Below, one piece after another: positions 16,968-27,500 of a stretch of 64,000 nucleotides of DNA. The notes below the pieces were generated by a model, which worked only from the letters and a program-made list of their open reading frames with translations, had not been told where the DNA came from and ran no database searches. Source of the DNA: Snuella sedimenti. Lineage in GTDB: Bacteria > Bacteroidota > Bacteroidia > Flavobacteriales > Flavobacteriaceae. The stretch lies in contig NZ_JAELVQ010000012.1 in NCBI RefSeq assembly GCF_016428595.1, forward strand, positions 1 to 64,000, in the 5' to 3' direction. Numbering within the stretch: position 1 is the stretch's first letter; each line of letters opens with the position of its first letter. Both the position numbers and the translations under genes were made by a program.

Positions 16968-17609
16968 ATGGACTTCAATGAATTTTTAAAATCGTTGCCA
17001 AAAATAAAAAATATACCGCTTCCGGGCGAAGTATCACACTATAAAATGGTTCCGCCATTTCGCAAGGAGCTGCTAAAGCACCATCAAAAAGCAGTTCCCA
17101 ATGCAAAAAGGGCGGGCGTTTTAGCTTTGTTTTATCCCGATTCGAATGCGCAAACCAAGTTTGTTTTAATACTCCGTAAAACCTATAAAGGGGTTCATTC
17201 TGCTCAAATTGGTTTTCCGGGCGGTAAGCTGGAAACACAAGATGTCTCTATTGAGGCAACAGCAGTAAGGGAAACTTTTGAAGAAGTAGGTGTCCCAGAA
17301 AAGAAAATTAGCGTAATTAAAGCGCTCTCAAAAGTTTATATCCCACCTAGTAATTTTTTTGTACACCCTTTTATTGGGGTCATAAAGGATGTTCCCCGGT
17401 TTTTTAGGCAGGAGGACGAAGTAGAAGCTGTTTTAGAAATAACATTGGAACATTTTTTAGAACATGAACGCTTAATAACAAAACACGTAACCACATCGTA
17501 TAGTGTTGATGTTGAGGTGCCCGCATTTAATTTGAATGGATATGTGGTTTGGGGAGCAACGGCTATGATATTGAGTGAAATTAAAGACTTGTTAAAACAG
17601 GCGCTTTAG
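16968..17609 (+). CDS. NUDIX hydrolase, CoA pyrophosphatase-like
   Basis: This 213-aa NUDIX protein of the CoA/acyl-CoA diphosphatase (NudL/YeaB) type cleaves CoA to phosphopantetheine and ADP. The NUDIX box GGKLETQDVSIEATAVRETF (continuing EEVG) begins near residue 84 and fits GX5EX7REUXEEXGU. It is preceded by the family UPF0035-type motif around HSAQIGFPGG. The next gene, a PlsC acyltransferase, starts 51 bp downstream on the same strand, consistent with a lipid/CoA-linked operon. Confidence 0.92.
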   Translation: MDFNEFLKSLPKIKNIPLPGEVSHYKMVPPFRKELLKHHQKAVPNAKRAGVLALFYPDSNAQTKFVLILRKTYKGVHSAQIGFPGGKLETQDVSIEATAVRETFEEVGVPEKKISVIKALSKVYIPPSNFFVHPFIGVIKDVPRFFRQEDEVEAVLEITLEHFLEHERLITKHVTTSYSVDVEVPAFNLNGYVVWGATAMILSEIKDLLKQAL

Positions 17610-17660
17610 GTTTTTCATATTTATTACATTTGTGGCACTAACCAAATTGAAGCGAGATTT

Positions 17661-18458
17661 ATGGGATTATTCAAAAGAAATCCATTTGGGCATATACTTT
17701 TTATTAAAAAATGGCTAATCAGAATTTTAGGAGCTCTAACACACCAACGTTTTAGGGGCTTTAACGAGCTGCAAATAGAAGGCTCTGAAATCATAAAGGA
17801 TTTACCAGATACCAATGTCCTTTTTATTTCAAACCACCAAACCTATTTTGCCGACGTGGTAGCCATGTTTCATGTTTTCAATGCAAGTTTAAGCGGTCGC
17901 GTAGATTCTATCAAGAATGTTGGCTATTTATGGCACCCGAAGTTAAATATTTATTATGTAGCAGCCAAAGAAACCATGAAAGCCGGTTTACTTCCAAAAA
18001 TATTGGCTTATGTTGGGTCGGTGAGTATTGAGCGTACTTGGCGTTCTGAAGGCAAAGATGTTAACAGACAAGTAAGGATGAGTGATATTTCCAACATAGG
18101 CAAAGCCCTTGATGATGGTTGGGTTATTACATTTCCGCAAGGGACAACAACACCGTTTAAGCCCATTAGAAAGGGAACGGCGCATATTATAAAACGGTAC
18201 AAACCAGTAGTTGTTCCAATTGTTATAGATGGATTTCGTAGGTCTTTTGACAAAAAAGGGTTGAGAGTTAAAAAGAAAAATATATTACAATCTTTTGAAA
18301 TAAAGGAACCGTTGCAAATTGATTATGATAATGAAACCACCGAAGAGATCGTAAAAAGAATAGAGTATGCCATAGAACAGCATCCGTCCTTTTTAAAGGT
18401 AATTTCCCAAAAAGCGCTTGAGGAACAAGAAGCACTTAATAAAAAACGAGAGTGGTAG
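17661..18458 (+). CDS. Lysophospholipid acyltransferase family protein (PlsC-like)
   Basis: This 265-aa acyltransferase has the catalytic NHQTYFAD block (NHx4D, residues about 57-64) and the downstream FPQGTTTPF block that replaces the typical FPEGTRS. It is expected to acylate lysophosphatidate or a related lipid at the inner membrane. It lies between the NUDIX gene and recQ in a co-directional group with short gaps. The second motif is variant, so the exact acceptor is uncertain. Confidence 0.9.
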   Translation: MGLFKRNPFGHILFIKKWLIRILGALTHQRFRGFNELQIEGSEIIKDLPDTNVLFISNHQTYFADVVAMFHVFNASLSGRVDSIKNVGYLWHPKLNIYYVAAKETMKAGLLPKILAYVGSVSIERTWRSEGKDVNRQVRMSDISNIGKALDDGWVITFPQGTTTPFKPIRKGTAHIIKRYKPVVVPIVIDGFRRSFDKKGLRVKKKNILQSFEIKEPLQIDYDNETTEEIVKRIEYAIEQHPSFLKVISQKALEEQEALNKKREW

Positions 18459-18487
18459 GTTAAGGCTATTAATTTATAAGTCTTTTT

Positions 18488-20605
18488 ATGTCTAAAATAG
18501 AACATCAGACAGAGCTGTATACAACCTTAAAAACGTATTTTGGTTACGATAGTTTTCGGGGGCATCAGCAAGCTATTATAGAAACGCTCCTCGCTAAAGC
18601 GGATTGCTTGGTGATCATGCCCACTGGGGGAGGTAAATCCATTTGTTTTCAATTACCCGCCTTGTTGTTTAAAGGAGTAACCTTGGTTATTTCTCCTCTT
18701 ATCGCTTTAATGAAAGATCAGGTAGATGGCCTTAATGCCAATGGTATTCCCGCAGCCTTTTTTAATAGTAGCCAGAAAAATGAAGAGCAGCAAGCCATTA
18801 TAGAACGTGCTGTTACAGGCGGATTAAAATTACTTTATGTAGCGCCAGAAAGCTTGTCGGGATTACAACATGTATTAAACGAAAAGTACGTTAGCTGCAT
18901 TGCTATTGATGAAGCCCATTGTATTTCTTCCTGGGGGCACGACTTTAGGCCTTCCTATCAGCAATTGGGCTTTTTAAAGGGCTCCCTGCCCAATACACCG
19001 GTTGTTGCTTTAACGGCTACGGCAGATAAAGCGACACGAGAGGATATTTTGCAACAATTAAAAATACCAAGGGCAAAACAATTTATTGCTTCTTTCGATA
19101 GGAAGAATATAGAATTGGAAGTGCGGCCAGCTAATAACCGATTGGCTCAAATTGTAAGATTTGTCAATAAAAGACCTAATGAATCAGGTATTATTTATTG
19201 TTTAAGCAGAAAGACTACCGAGCAAGTGGCGAAGAAGTTAAAGGCTAATGGTATAAATGCAGCTTCCTACCATGCCGGGTTGGATTTTGAAGAGCGTAGC
19301 AAAGTACAGGAGGATTTTATTTTTGATAAAACACAAATTGTATGTGCGACCATTGCATTTGGAATGGGAATAGATAAGTCTAACGTACGCTGGGTAATTC
19401 ACTATAATTTACCCAAGAACATCGAAGGCTATTATCAGGAAATAGGACGCTCTGGCCGTGATGGTTTAAAGGCCAATGCCTTATTGTTTCATAGTTATGC
19501 TGATGTGATACAACTTCGTAATTTTGCAAGTGGTGCTTCCAATGAAACAGTTCAAATAGCAAAGTTAGAGCGTATGCAGCAATTTACTGAGGCCACTACC
19601 TGCCGCCGTAAAATTCTGTTAGGATACTTTGGAGAATTACTGGAGGAAAATTGCGGCAACTGTGATGTTTGTAAAAATCCACCACAGTTTTTTGACGGTA
19701 CCATTGTCGCCCAAAAAATATTGTCGGCCATTTACCGTTTGAAAGGATCTGAAGCTTCGGGTATGGTGATTGATGTACTGAGGGGTTCTCATAATGCGGC
19801 TGTTATGGAAAAAGGTTATGACAACCTAAAAACGTTTGGTGTTGGTCGTGATATTGCCTGGAAAGATTGGCAGCAATACATTATACAGCTTATAAACCAA
19901 GGCTATTGTGAAATCGCATTTCACAAACATAATGCCTTGTTGTTAACTGAATTCGCAAAGAAAGTATTATTTAATGGCGCTAAAGTTGCGTTAACCAAAC
20001 CTGTAGATTATACAGAAGTTAAGAAAATTAAAGAAAGAGGAGAACAGCCTAAGCGGACAAAAACGAATACCTTGTTCGAGCGTTTACGTCTGCTGCGCTA
20101 CAATATTGCTTTAGAGGAAGGGATTCCAGCTTATTTGGTGTTTAGTGATGCAACTCTAAAGGAAATCGAACGGGAACGCCCTATCAGTGAAGACGACTTT
20201 TTAACTATTAGTGGGGTAGGACAGCGAAAACTAGAAGTGTATGGCGATGCCTTTATTGCAGAGATTTTGGATTTTATGGGAGCAAAGGTTAAAAAGCCTA
20301 AAAAAACAGATACCCACTTAGTAACCTACGAACTTTATAAGTCGGGGTTGACAATCGAAGAGATTTCAGCCGAACGAAAATTGAAGTCTCAGACCATATA
20401 TTCCCATATAGCAAAACTATATAGTGATGGAAAAGCTATTAATATCTTCGATTTTGTCTCTAAAAGTGACGTAGAAGCTGTTAAGAAAGCAAAAGAAGCC
20501 TTAGAGTCTCCTAAAGCCTTGCGGCCTTATTTTGAATACTTTAATGAGTCCATGGATTATTTTAAAATTCGTTTGGTATTGAGCATGATCGATAAGGGGG
20601 AATAG
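18488..20605 (+). CDS. recQ: ATP-dependent DNA helicase RecQ
   Basis: This 705-aa superfamily 2 helicase has Walker A PTGGGKS (45-51), DEAH (141-144), helicase C-terminal motifs ([18 protein letters not shown] and [10 protein letters not shown]), a zinc-binding RQC region ([12 protein letters not shown] then NCGNCDVC), and an HRDC domain around residues 525-595. A further HTH-like segment ([16 protein letters not shown]) follows, as in RecQ proteins of Bacteroidota. It unwinds recombination and replication intermediates 3'-5'. It starts 29 bp after the acyltransferase gene. Confidence 0.96.
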   Translation: MSKIEHQTELYTTLKTYFGYDSFRGHQQAIIETLLAKADCLVIMPTGGGKSICFQLPALLFKGVTLVISPLIALMKDQVDGLNANGIPAAFFNSSQKNEEQQAIIERAVTGGLKLLYVAPESLSGLQHVLNEKYVSCIAIDEAHCISSWGHDFRPSYQQLGFLKGSLPNTPVVALTATADKATREDILQQLKIPRAKQFIASFDRKNIELEVRPANNRLAQIVRFVNKRPNESGIIYCLSRKTTEQVAKKLKANGINAASYHAGLDFEERSKVQEDFIFDKTQIVCATIAFGMGIDKSNVRWVIHYNLPKNIEGYYQEIGRSGRDGLKANALLFHSYADVIQLRNFASGASNETVQIAKLERMQQFTEATTCRRKILLGYFGELLEENCGNCDVCKNPPQFFDGTIVAQKILSAIYRLKGSEASGMVIDVLRGSHNAAVMEKGYDNLKTFGVGRDIAWKDWQQYIIQLINQGYCEIAFHKHNALLLTEFAKKVLFNGAKVALTKPVDYTEVKKIKERGEQPKRTKTNTLFERLRLLRYNIALEEGIPAYLVFSDATLKEIERERPISEDDFLTISGVGQRKLEVYGDAFIAEILDFMGAKVKKPKKTDTHLVTYELYKSGLTIEEISAERKLKSQTIYSHIAKLYSDGKAINIFDFVSKSDVEAVKKAKEALESPKALRPYFEYFNESMDYFKIRLVLSMIDKGE

Positions 20606-20710
20606 GAGCAATTTAGTGTAGTTGAATTCATTAAGTTTTTTTGTGGCTCAGTTCAAATTGTATGGAAATAGCTAAATTAGTTGCTTGATACACCTAATAC
20701 TTATGTTTTT

Positions 20711-21607
20711 ATGAATCGGAAGTTATACAAATTGTTGCTTGTTTTAATTTTGAATGTGTCTCTCGGACATTCCCAAAATGACGTGTCGACCCTGAAAGTA
20801 ATGACTTATAACATTTGGAATGGTTTTGACTGGGGTAAAGATACAGAACGAAAAGCAGCATGGATTGCCTGGATAAATGAAAAGGATCAGGATGTACTGG
20901 CCTTACAAGAGTTATGTGGCTATAATGAAGATAAACTAAAAGCTGATGCAAAAAAATGGGGACATCCGTATGTGAAAATATTGAAGTCGAAAGGGTATCC
21001 AGTTGGGATTACCTCCAAACAGCCAATTACCCTTAAACAACGCATACTAGAGGGGTTTTGGCACGGGATGTTACATTGTGAAACCTTTGGTATAGATTTT
21101 TTTGTGGTGCATCTGTCACCTGCAGATAGTGATTTTAGGCTCAAAGAAGCTTATAATATAACCGATCGGATAACATTACATGGCGGTGATAATTATGTTA
21201 TTCTGGGTGATTTTAATGCGCATTCACCATTTGATGAGTCATCATTAAGGGGGAATAAAACGTTACTGGAACAATACCGGGGCAGTAAAGATGATAAATA
21301 TTCTAATTTGCGTTTAGGAGCTTACGACTATGCTGTTATATCACGTTTTATTTCCTTGCCAGCTATAGATGTGACTAAAGACTTTGTGTCCATTGATGAG
21401 CGATATACTTTCCCTACGCCTGTTCTTGTAAGTCCTGATCGCAGTAAAGAGAAAATCGATCAGCAAAAACAACGGATCGACTATATTTTTACAAGTCCTA
21501 TTTTATCAAAGTCATGCGTAAACGTTGAAGTATTTAATTCTGGAGCAACAGAGGGTCTTTCAGATCATTATCCGTTGATGGCTACGTTCCGGTTAGAAAA
21601 TCCATAA
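20711..21607 (+). CDS. Secreted endonuclease/exonuclease/phosphatase family protein
   Basis: This is an EEP-superfamily metal-dependent phosphoesterase of about 298 aa. The ATG at 20711 gives a clean Sec signal (MNRKLYKLLLVLILNVSLGHS), preferred over the ATG at 20681. Catalytic landmarks are VMTYNIWNG, the Glu of ALQELCG, VILGDFNAHSP and the C-terminal SDHYPLMATF. Members cleave nucleic acids, sphingomyelin or inositol phosphates, and the substrate here is not evident. It lies upstream of the DUF1800/DUF1501 pair and the PUL, and may serve phosphate scavenging from organic matter. Confidence 0.88.
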   Translation: MNRKLYKLLLVLILNVSLGHSQNDVSTLKVMTYNIWNGFDWGKDTERKAAWIAWINEKDQDVLALQELCGYNEDKLKADAKKWGHPYVKILKSKGYPVGITSKQPITLKQRILEGFWHGMLHCETFGIDFFVVHLSPADSDFRLKEAYNITDRITLHGGDNYVILGDFNAHSPFDESSLRGNKTLLEQYRGSKDDKYSNLRLGAYDYAVISRFISLPAIDVTKDFVSIDERYTFPTPVLVSPDRSKEKIDQQKQRIDYIFTSPILSKSCVNVEVFNSGATEGLSDHYPLMATFRLENP

Positions 21608-21742
21608 TACTTTAAAGTTGTAGAACAAAAGAAACTACAAGATATCAACTGCAGTTTAAGCGCCTTTATATCATAGGAGTAAATTAAACTTTTATTACAT
21701 TTTGAAGTCTCTATACTATAATTGGTTGCTAAATTATAAAAT

Positions 21743-23134
21743 ATGAAGGCAAGACACATTCAACACCTTTATTTCAGAGCAGGGTTTGGTATAGAAACTC
21801 AAACCCTGGAAAGCTTATCTTTAAAATCAAGGCATGAGGTGGTAAGGCAATTGATTAAGGATAGCAGTAATGTTGAGCATTTAAGGATCGATCTTTCCGA
21901 GTTAGAAGCACTGATGAATTTAGAATATCGTCAACTTAAAAACAGAGAAACAACTAAATCTGTAAAAGCACTGGTCACTAAAAGTCAAAAAAAGTTAATT
22001 AACTTCAATGTGGCTTGGATAGAAAGATTAACTACATCTAATGCAGTTTTAGCAGAAAAAATGACGCTTTTTTGGGCTAATGTTTTTGTGTGTAGGGATA
22101 ACAATATATGGTATATGCAACGTTACAACAATCTCTTGAGGAGTAATGCTCTTGGGAATTTTAGGGACTTAGTAAAAGAAGTAGCGCAATCGGCATCGAT
22201 GAGTAAATACCTTAATAACAGACAGAATGTAAAAGAGAGTCCTAATGAAAATTTTGCTCGTGAGCTAATGGAGTTGTTTACCTTGGGCATCGGTAACTAC
22301 ACAGAAAATGATATTAAGGAGGCAGCAAGAGCCTTTACAGGTTGGTCATTCAGATTGAATGGTGATTTTTTTCTCAGGCGTTTTAAGCATGATAACGGTG
22401 AAAAACAGTTTTTCGGTAAAACGGGAAACTTTAATGGAGAAGATATTATAGATATTATTTTAGAACAAAAGCAATGTGCCCGATTTATTTGTGAAAAACT
22501 ATATCGATATTTTGTAAATCCCGTGAAGGATATAGATCATGTAGAGGAGTTGACTAATATATTTTACGCAGATTATGATATTAAGAACCTTATGGAATAC
22601 CTTTTTACTAGAGGTTGGTTTTATGAGGAAAAGAACATCGGAGCCAAAATCAAGTCTCCAATAGAGTTATTGGTTGGTATTCATAAGGTAGTACCTGTTG
22701 CATACCATCAAAAGCAGCAGCTTATCTATTTACAGAAACTTATGGGGCAGGTATTACTTTATCCACCGAATGTTGCTGGATGGAAAGGCGATAAGAGCTG
22801 GATTGACCCCAATACATTGATGCTAAGACTTAAATTGGCATCCATCCTTTTAAACGATGCCATTATTGATATGGATGTTAAAGGCGAGCTTGAAGATGAT
22901 TTTGAAGATTTTTACAGGGAAAAGGCAAATAGAAAAAGATTCATCAAGACTACTAAGTCTTGGGGAATTTTTGATTCCAAATACGAAGGAGTTTCTTTTG
23001 AAGCATTGAAGGATCTTTTGATCATAGCTTCTGTAGATAAAGATACGGAGCACTTTATGTCTAGTTTGGAAGTCTCTGATAAACGCGCCTATTGTATTCA
23101 ACTCATGTCTATACCGGAATATCAACTTTGTTAA
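21743..23134 (+). CDS. DUF1800 domain-containing protein
   Basis: This 463-aa protein matches DUF1800 along its whole length: MTLFWANVFVCRDN, PNENFARELMELFTLGIGNY, EAARAFTGWSF, and the late LLYPPNVAGWKGDKSWIDP block. Function is unknown. DUF1800 genes are almost always followed by a DUF1501 gene, as here (10 bp gap), and both products are thought to be exported. No clear signal peptide is visible at this start. The length is at the short end for the family. Confidence 0.92.
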   Translation: MKARHIQHLYFRAGFGIETQTLESLSLKSRHEVVRQLIKDSSNVEHLRIDLSELEALMNLEYRQLKNRETTKSVKALVTKSQKKLINFNVAWIERLTTSNAVLAEKMTLFWANVFVCRDNNIWYMQRYNNLLRSNALGNFRDLVKEVAQSASMSKYLNNRQNVKESPNENFARELMELFTLGIGNYTENDIKEAARAFTGWSFRLNGDFFLRRFKHDNGEKQFFGKTGNFNGEDIIDIILEQKQCARFICEKLYRYFVNPVKDIDHVEELTNIFYADYDIKNLMEYLFTRGWFYEEKNIGAKIKSPIELLVGIHKVVPVAYHQKQQLIYLQKLMGQVLLYPPNVAGWKGDKSWIDPNTLMLRLKLASILLNDAIIDMDVKGELEDDFEDFYREKANRKRFIKTTKSWGIFDSKYEGVSFEALKDLLIIASVDKDTEHFMSSLEVSDKRAYCIQLMSIPEYQLC

Positions 23135-23144
23135 ATATACAATT

Positions 23145-24335
23145 ATGAAACGACGTGATTTTATTAAACATGCTACTCTGGTAAGCAGTTTGTGTTTGGT
23201 GCCAAGTTTTGTTAAGGCTTTTGAGTCTGTTACGAGTCAGGTAATGGGACATAAAAAGTTGGTTATTATCCAATTGGCAGGAGGTAACGACGGGCTAAAT
23301 ACCATTATTCCATACACCAACGATATTTATTATAAAAACCGACCACAAATAGCCATTCCAAAGCAACAGCTTATAAAGGTTACTGATGACTTGGGGTTTC
23401 ATAATAAGCTGTTACCACTAAAAAGGATATACGACAAGGGCTATCTTACAGTTATAAATAATGTTGGATACCCAAATCCAAACCGCTCGCATTTTAGATC
23501 GACAGATATTTGGCAAACTGCCAGTGATCATAATGAATATCTTACTACCGGCTGGATGGGGCGCTATTTGGATCTTTATGAGAAACACAATTATGGAGGA
23601 ATTGAGATAGATGACAGCCTTTCATTGATATTAAAGGGAGAAAAACTTAACGGAATAGCCACTAAGAACCCAGCTATTCTGTATAATAACACGAGAACTC
23701 CGTATTTCGAAAGAATACTGGCATCTCAGACAGATACGCATTTAAGCGAGCATAATTTGGGATATTTATATAAAACCATGATAGCGGCTAAATCGTCAGC
23801 TAAATATATTTATGAGACCTCGAGAACATTTAAAACCAGTCAGGAATATCCTAATAATCCTTTTGGAAACCAGTTAAAAACAACCGCAGAGTTTATTAAT
23901 TCGGGGTTGCATAGTAAAGTCTATTATGTTTCTATGGGGGGCTTTGATACCCATGCCGGTCAATTGAACAAGCAAAGCAGGTTGTTAGATGTGTTTAGCT
24001 CAGGTATAGAAGTGTTTATAGAAGATCTGGAACAGAACAATACGTTTAAAGATACTTTAATCTTAACCTTTTCGGAGTTTGGTCGCCGATTAAAACAAAA
24101 TGCGGCTATTGGTACCGATCACGGTGCTGCCAATAATATTTTCATTATTGGGAAGCACCTCAATAAGCCGGGATTTTATAACGAAGATCCCGATCTTTTA
24201 CATTTAGATACCAACGGCGATGTGCAGTACAGTATTGATTTTAGATCGGTTTATGCCACCATTTTGGATAGATGGCTAGAAGTGAACGATCAAAGCATAC
24301 TTAATAAATCTTTTAGCAAGTTAAAATTCATTTAA
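23145..24335 (+). CDS. DUF1501 domain-containing protein, Tat-type signal
   Basis: This 396-aa protein of the DUF1501 family is related to the alkaline phosphatase/sulfatase fold. The start MKRRDFIKHATLVSS is a twin-arginine-like export signal. Conserved blocks are VIIQLAGGNDGLNTIIP, NRSHFRSTDIWQTAS, VSMGGFDTHAGQ, FSEFGRRLKQN and GTDHGAANNIFIIG, including likely metal-binding Asp and His residues. It is paired with DUF1800. The pair is widespread in marine Bacteroidota and Planctomycetes, with role unknown. Confidence 0.92.
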   Translation: MKRRDFIKHATLVSSLCLVPSFVKAFESVTSQVMGHKKLVIIQLAGGNDGLNTIIPYTNDIYYKNRPQIAIPKQQLIKVTDDLGFHNKLLPLKRIYDKGYLTVINNVGYPNPNRSHFRSTDIWQTASDHNEYLTTGWMGRYLDLYEKHNYGGIEIDDSLSLILKGEKLNGIATKNPAILYNNTRTPYFERILASQTDTHLSEHNLGYLYKTMIAAKSSAKYIYETSRTFKTSQEYPNNPFGNQLKTTAEFINSGLHSKVYYVSMGGFDTHAGQLNKQSRLLDVFSSGIEVFIEDLEQNNTFKDTLILTFSEFGRRLKQNAAIGTDHGAANNIFIIGKHLNKPGFYNEDPDLLHLDTNGDVQYSIDFRSVYATILDRWLEVNDQSILNKSFSKLKFI

Positions 24336-24415
24336 AGTACTGCTTCAGTCTTGTATTTGACGATTTGTTACCCTAGAACAAACCATTAGCAAACCTCTTT
24401 TCGGATATTACTACT

Positions 24416-24423
24416 TAGCTTTG
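24416..24423 (+). promoter_or_regulatory. Putative -7 promoter box upstream of the HTCS gene
   Basis: TAGCTTTG matches the TAnnTTTG consensus about 117 bp upstream of the proposed TTG start. No TTG -33 element stands at the right distance. The surrounding 200 bp between the DUF1501 and HTCS genes shows nothing else I recognise. Confidence 0.3.
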
Positions 24424-24539
24424 TATTAAGACCTGTTAGCGATTCATGACGAAATCAAAGTTAAGGTAAGTTAATTAACTTGTTTGTTGGATTTGTCTTC
24501 ACTAACGGACATGCTGTATATGCTCAAATTTGAAAATTA

Positions 24540-27500
24540 TTGATACAGAATAAAAGAGTGTATGCTGTTTTTGTTAAATTTAGACTTAAATCAAAATTAA
24601 CAATAGCAATATTGAATGTTAGAATATCCATATGGTGCTTCATTAGCTTCTTGATTTTCAATGCTTCTTTTTCACAAAGTAATGTTGTTTTTCAGCTGTT
24701 AAAAGGCGAGAACGTGTCCACACAAAGTATTACCTATGCAGTGGCTCAGGATACTATTGGTAACCTATGGATTGCTTCGGAAGAAGGTGTTTTAAAACAC
24801 AATTCAAAGTTCTATAGAATATATAATACCTACAACGGTTTGCCGGAACTGTTTAATAACCGAACGACCGAAATATTTGTCGATTCAAAGCAGCAGGTTT
24901 GGATAGGACTTGAAAGGGGAGTATGTGTTTATGATGCTAACCTCGATGTGTTCAAGTCCGTTAAAAGTAATGGAGACATAAATCCTTCTTTAATTAATAG
25001 TATAACAGAGGATAACCAGGGCAATATTTGGGTTGGAGGCTATCATGGCGTATGGAAATATAATGTAGATGGCCTTTCAAAGGAGTTGGTTAAAACGATT
25101 AGCGTTACTAATATTCAGGCTGTAAAGCCTTACTACGACAGGGTTATTTTCGGAACCAACAAAGGACTGTTTGTATATAGCCCTAACGACGATACATTAC
25201 AAGAGATCAACATTGATAAGGATCAGAGTAATATTAGCCTTATTACCACTGTAGACAACGACGTTATTGTTGGAACCAAAACGGGAGCTCTTTTTAGGTT
25301 AGATGCTGGTCTAAAGGAAGCCATTCCAATACATTTAAAGGTAAAGATCCAGTACCCCATAACAGATGTTATAAAAAACAAATCACAAGGTATTTATATT
25401 GCGACCGATGGGAGTGGTTTATATCAGATGGATGCTGCCTATTCGGTTATTGGTCATTTTAAAGAAGACGCCAACAATCAGAATGCCTTATCAAGTAATG
25501 GTATTTATGATATTTTATTGGGTGAAGAAAATATTTTATGGATTGCAACCTATGGTGGCGGGATCAATTATTTTGATTCTAATCGGTTACCATTTACAAA
25601 TATTCAACATCGCTTTAATGATAAGAACAGTATTGTTTCCAATTTCACAAAGGCCATAGCCGAAGATGCTAATAAAAACTTGTGGTTTGGAACCAAAAAG
25701 GGAGTGAGTGTATGGCATAGAAAAACCAATAAATGGTCTCATATTCCTAATTTATCAAAACAAAAACAGGAAATACAGGATATTGTTATGGCCCTTGAGC
25801 CCGATAATGCATTTATGTGGGTTGGGACTTATAACCATGGGCTATTTAAGATAAATATTAATACCCTTCAAAGTGTGGATTTTAATCCTGATTTTGTTGA
25901 GGATGCCGATCTGGTAAAAAAAGTATATGCGGTTCATAAGGATTCGAAAGGTAACATTTGGGTAGGAGGCATTGAAGGGAATCTATCTGTAATAAACGGC
26001 ACGAATACAATAGAATCGTATCCCATTCAGAATGTAAGATCGATTTGTGAAACCGAAGGCGCAGATATATTGGTCTCAGGAAGGTTTGGTGTATATAAGA
26101 TCAATCATGAAACCAAAGTGTTTGGGTTAATAGAGCCCTTGGAACCAGGAGTTGATACATTGGCATATTCTACGGTTAATGGCGTTGCCGAAATAAATAC
26201 GAATCAGTTGGTTCTTGCTACCAATGGAGAGGGATTGGTGTTCTATAATCCGAAAAACGAAACCGTTAGTAAACTAACCATGTATTCGGGAATGCCTTCG
26301 GATATTGTTCAGGGTGTTATAACTGCTTCCGATTCTAGTATTTGGGCGAGTACAACCAAAGGGCTGGTAAATGTTGTATTTAAGAAGAACGATACTATAA
26401 TCAATGTTTTTGATAGTAAAGGCGATGGTTTGGCCAGTACGGAATTCAATTATGGAAGTTATAGAAAGCTTACAGACAGCTTGTTTGCTTTTGGAGGAGT
26501 TAATGGGGTTACGCTGTTTAATCCAAATGCTATTAAGGGAGATAACTATAAGCCGAAGATTGTTTTTGATGCCTTTAAATTATTTAATAAGTCAGTAAAA
26601 CCGGGAGAAGGACCTTTAAAAAAGCATATTAATGTAACCGATGCAGTTATTTTAAAACATAGTGAAAATTCTGTAGAAATTGATTTTACGGGTATACAGC
26701 ACAATGCATCGTCTAAAATTAAATATGCTTACAAGTTAGAAGGGTTCGACAGCGACTGGTCGGAGCCGGGATTGTCAAATTATGCGGCCTATACTAATTT
26801 GAGCCCAGATACGTACACATTTAGAGTAAAAGCCTTTAATAAATATGGTATTCCAGGAGAAGAAAGAAATATAGCGATAACGGTTTTGTCGCCTTGGTGG
26901 GCTACTAACACGGCTTTCGTGCTTTACGCAATTGGTTTGGTACTAATAATACTGACTATAGTTCATTTTACCAGTGTTATTGTAAAGAAAAAGAATGCCG
27001 ATGAACAGATAAATTTCTTTAATAACATTACCCACGAAATAAAAACACCTTTAACCATTTTAATATCCTCTTTAGATAATATTACGGAGCATGTAGGAAC
27101 TGCCGAAGATTCGAAGAAAAGGATAAAGACCACAGTTAAACGCATTAACTCGCTTTTTGAACAGATGCTAAACTTCCAAAAAGTAACTTCAGAAGATAAT
27201 CTTTCTATAGACATTTCCGAGATCAACCTCGATAGTTATATCAAGAAACGCATTAATAACTTTGAGCCTTTAACAAGTCAGAATAATTTAAAGATTATAG
27301 TAAATAACGAGTGGGAAGGCTCCTCGTTCTATTTTGATAAGGATATTTTAGACAAAATTATTCTAAATCTTATTTCCAATGCCATAAAATATTCTTTAGA
27401 AAACGGGAGAATAATTATCAATCTTACGAAAACGAATATGCGAGAATTAAGGATTGAGGTCATGGACGAAGGTATTGGTATTCCAAAAGATCAACAAAAG

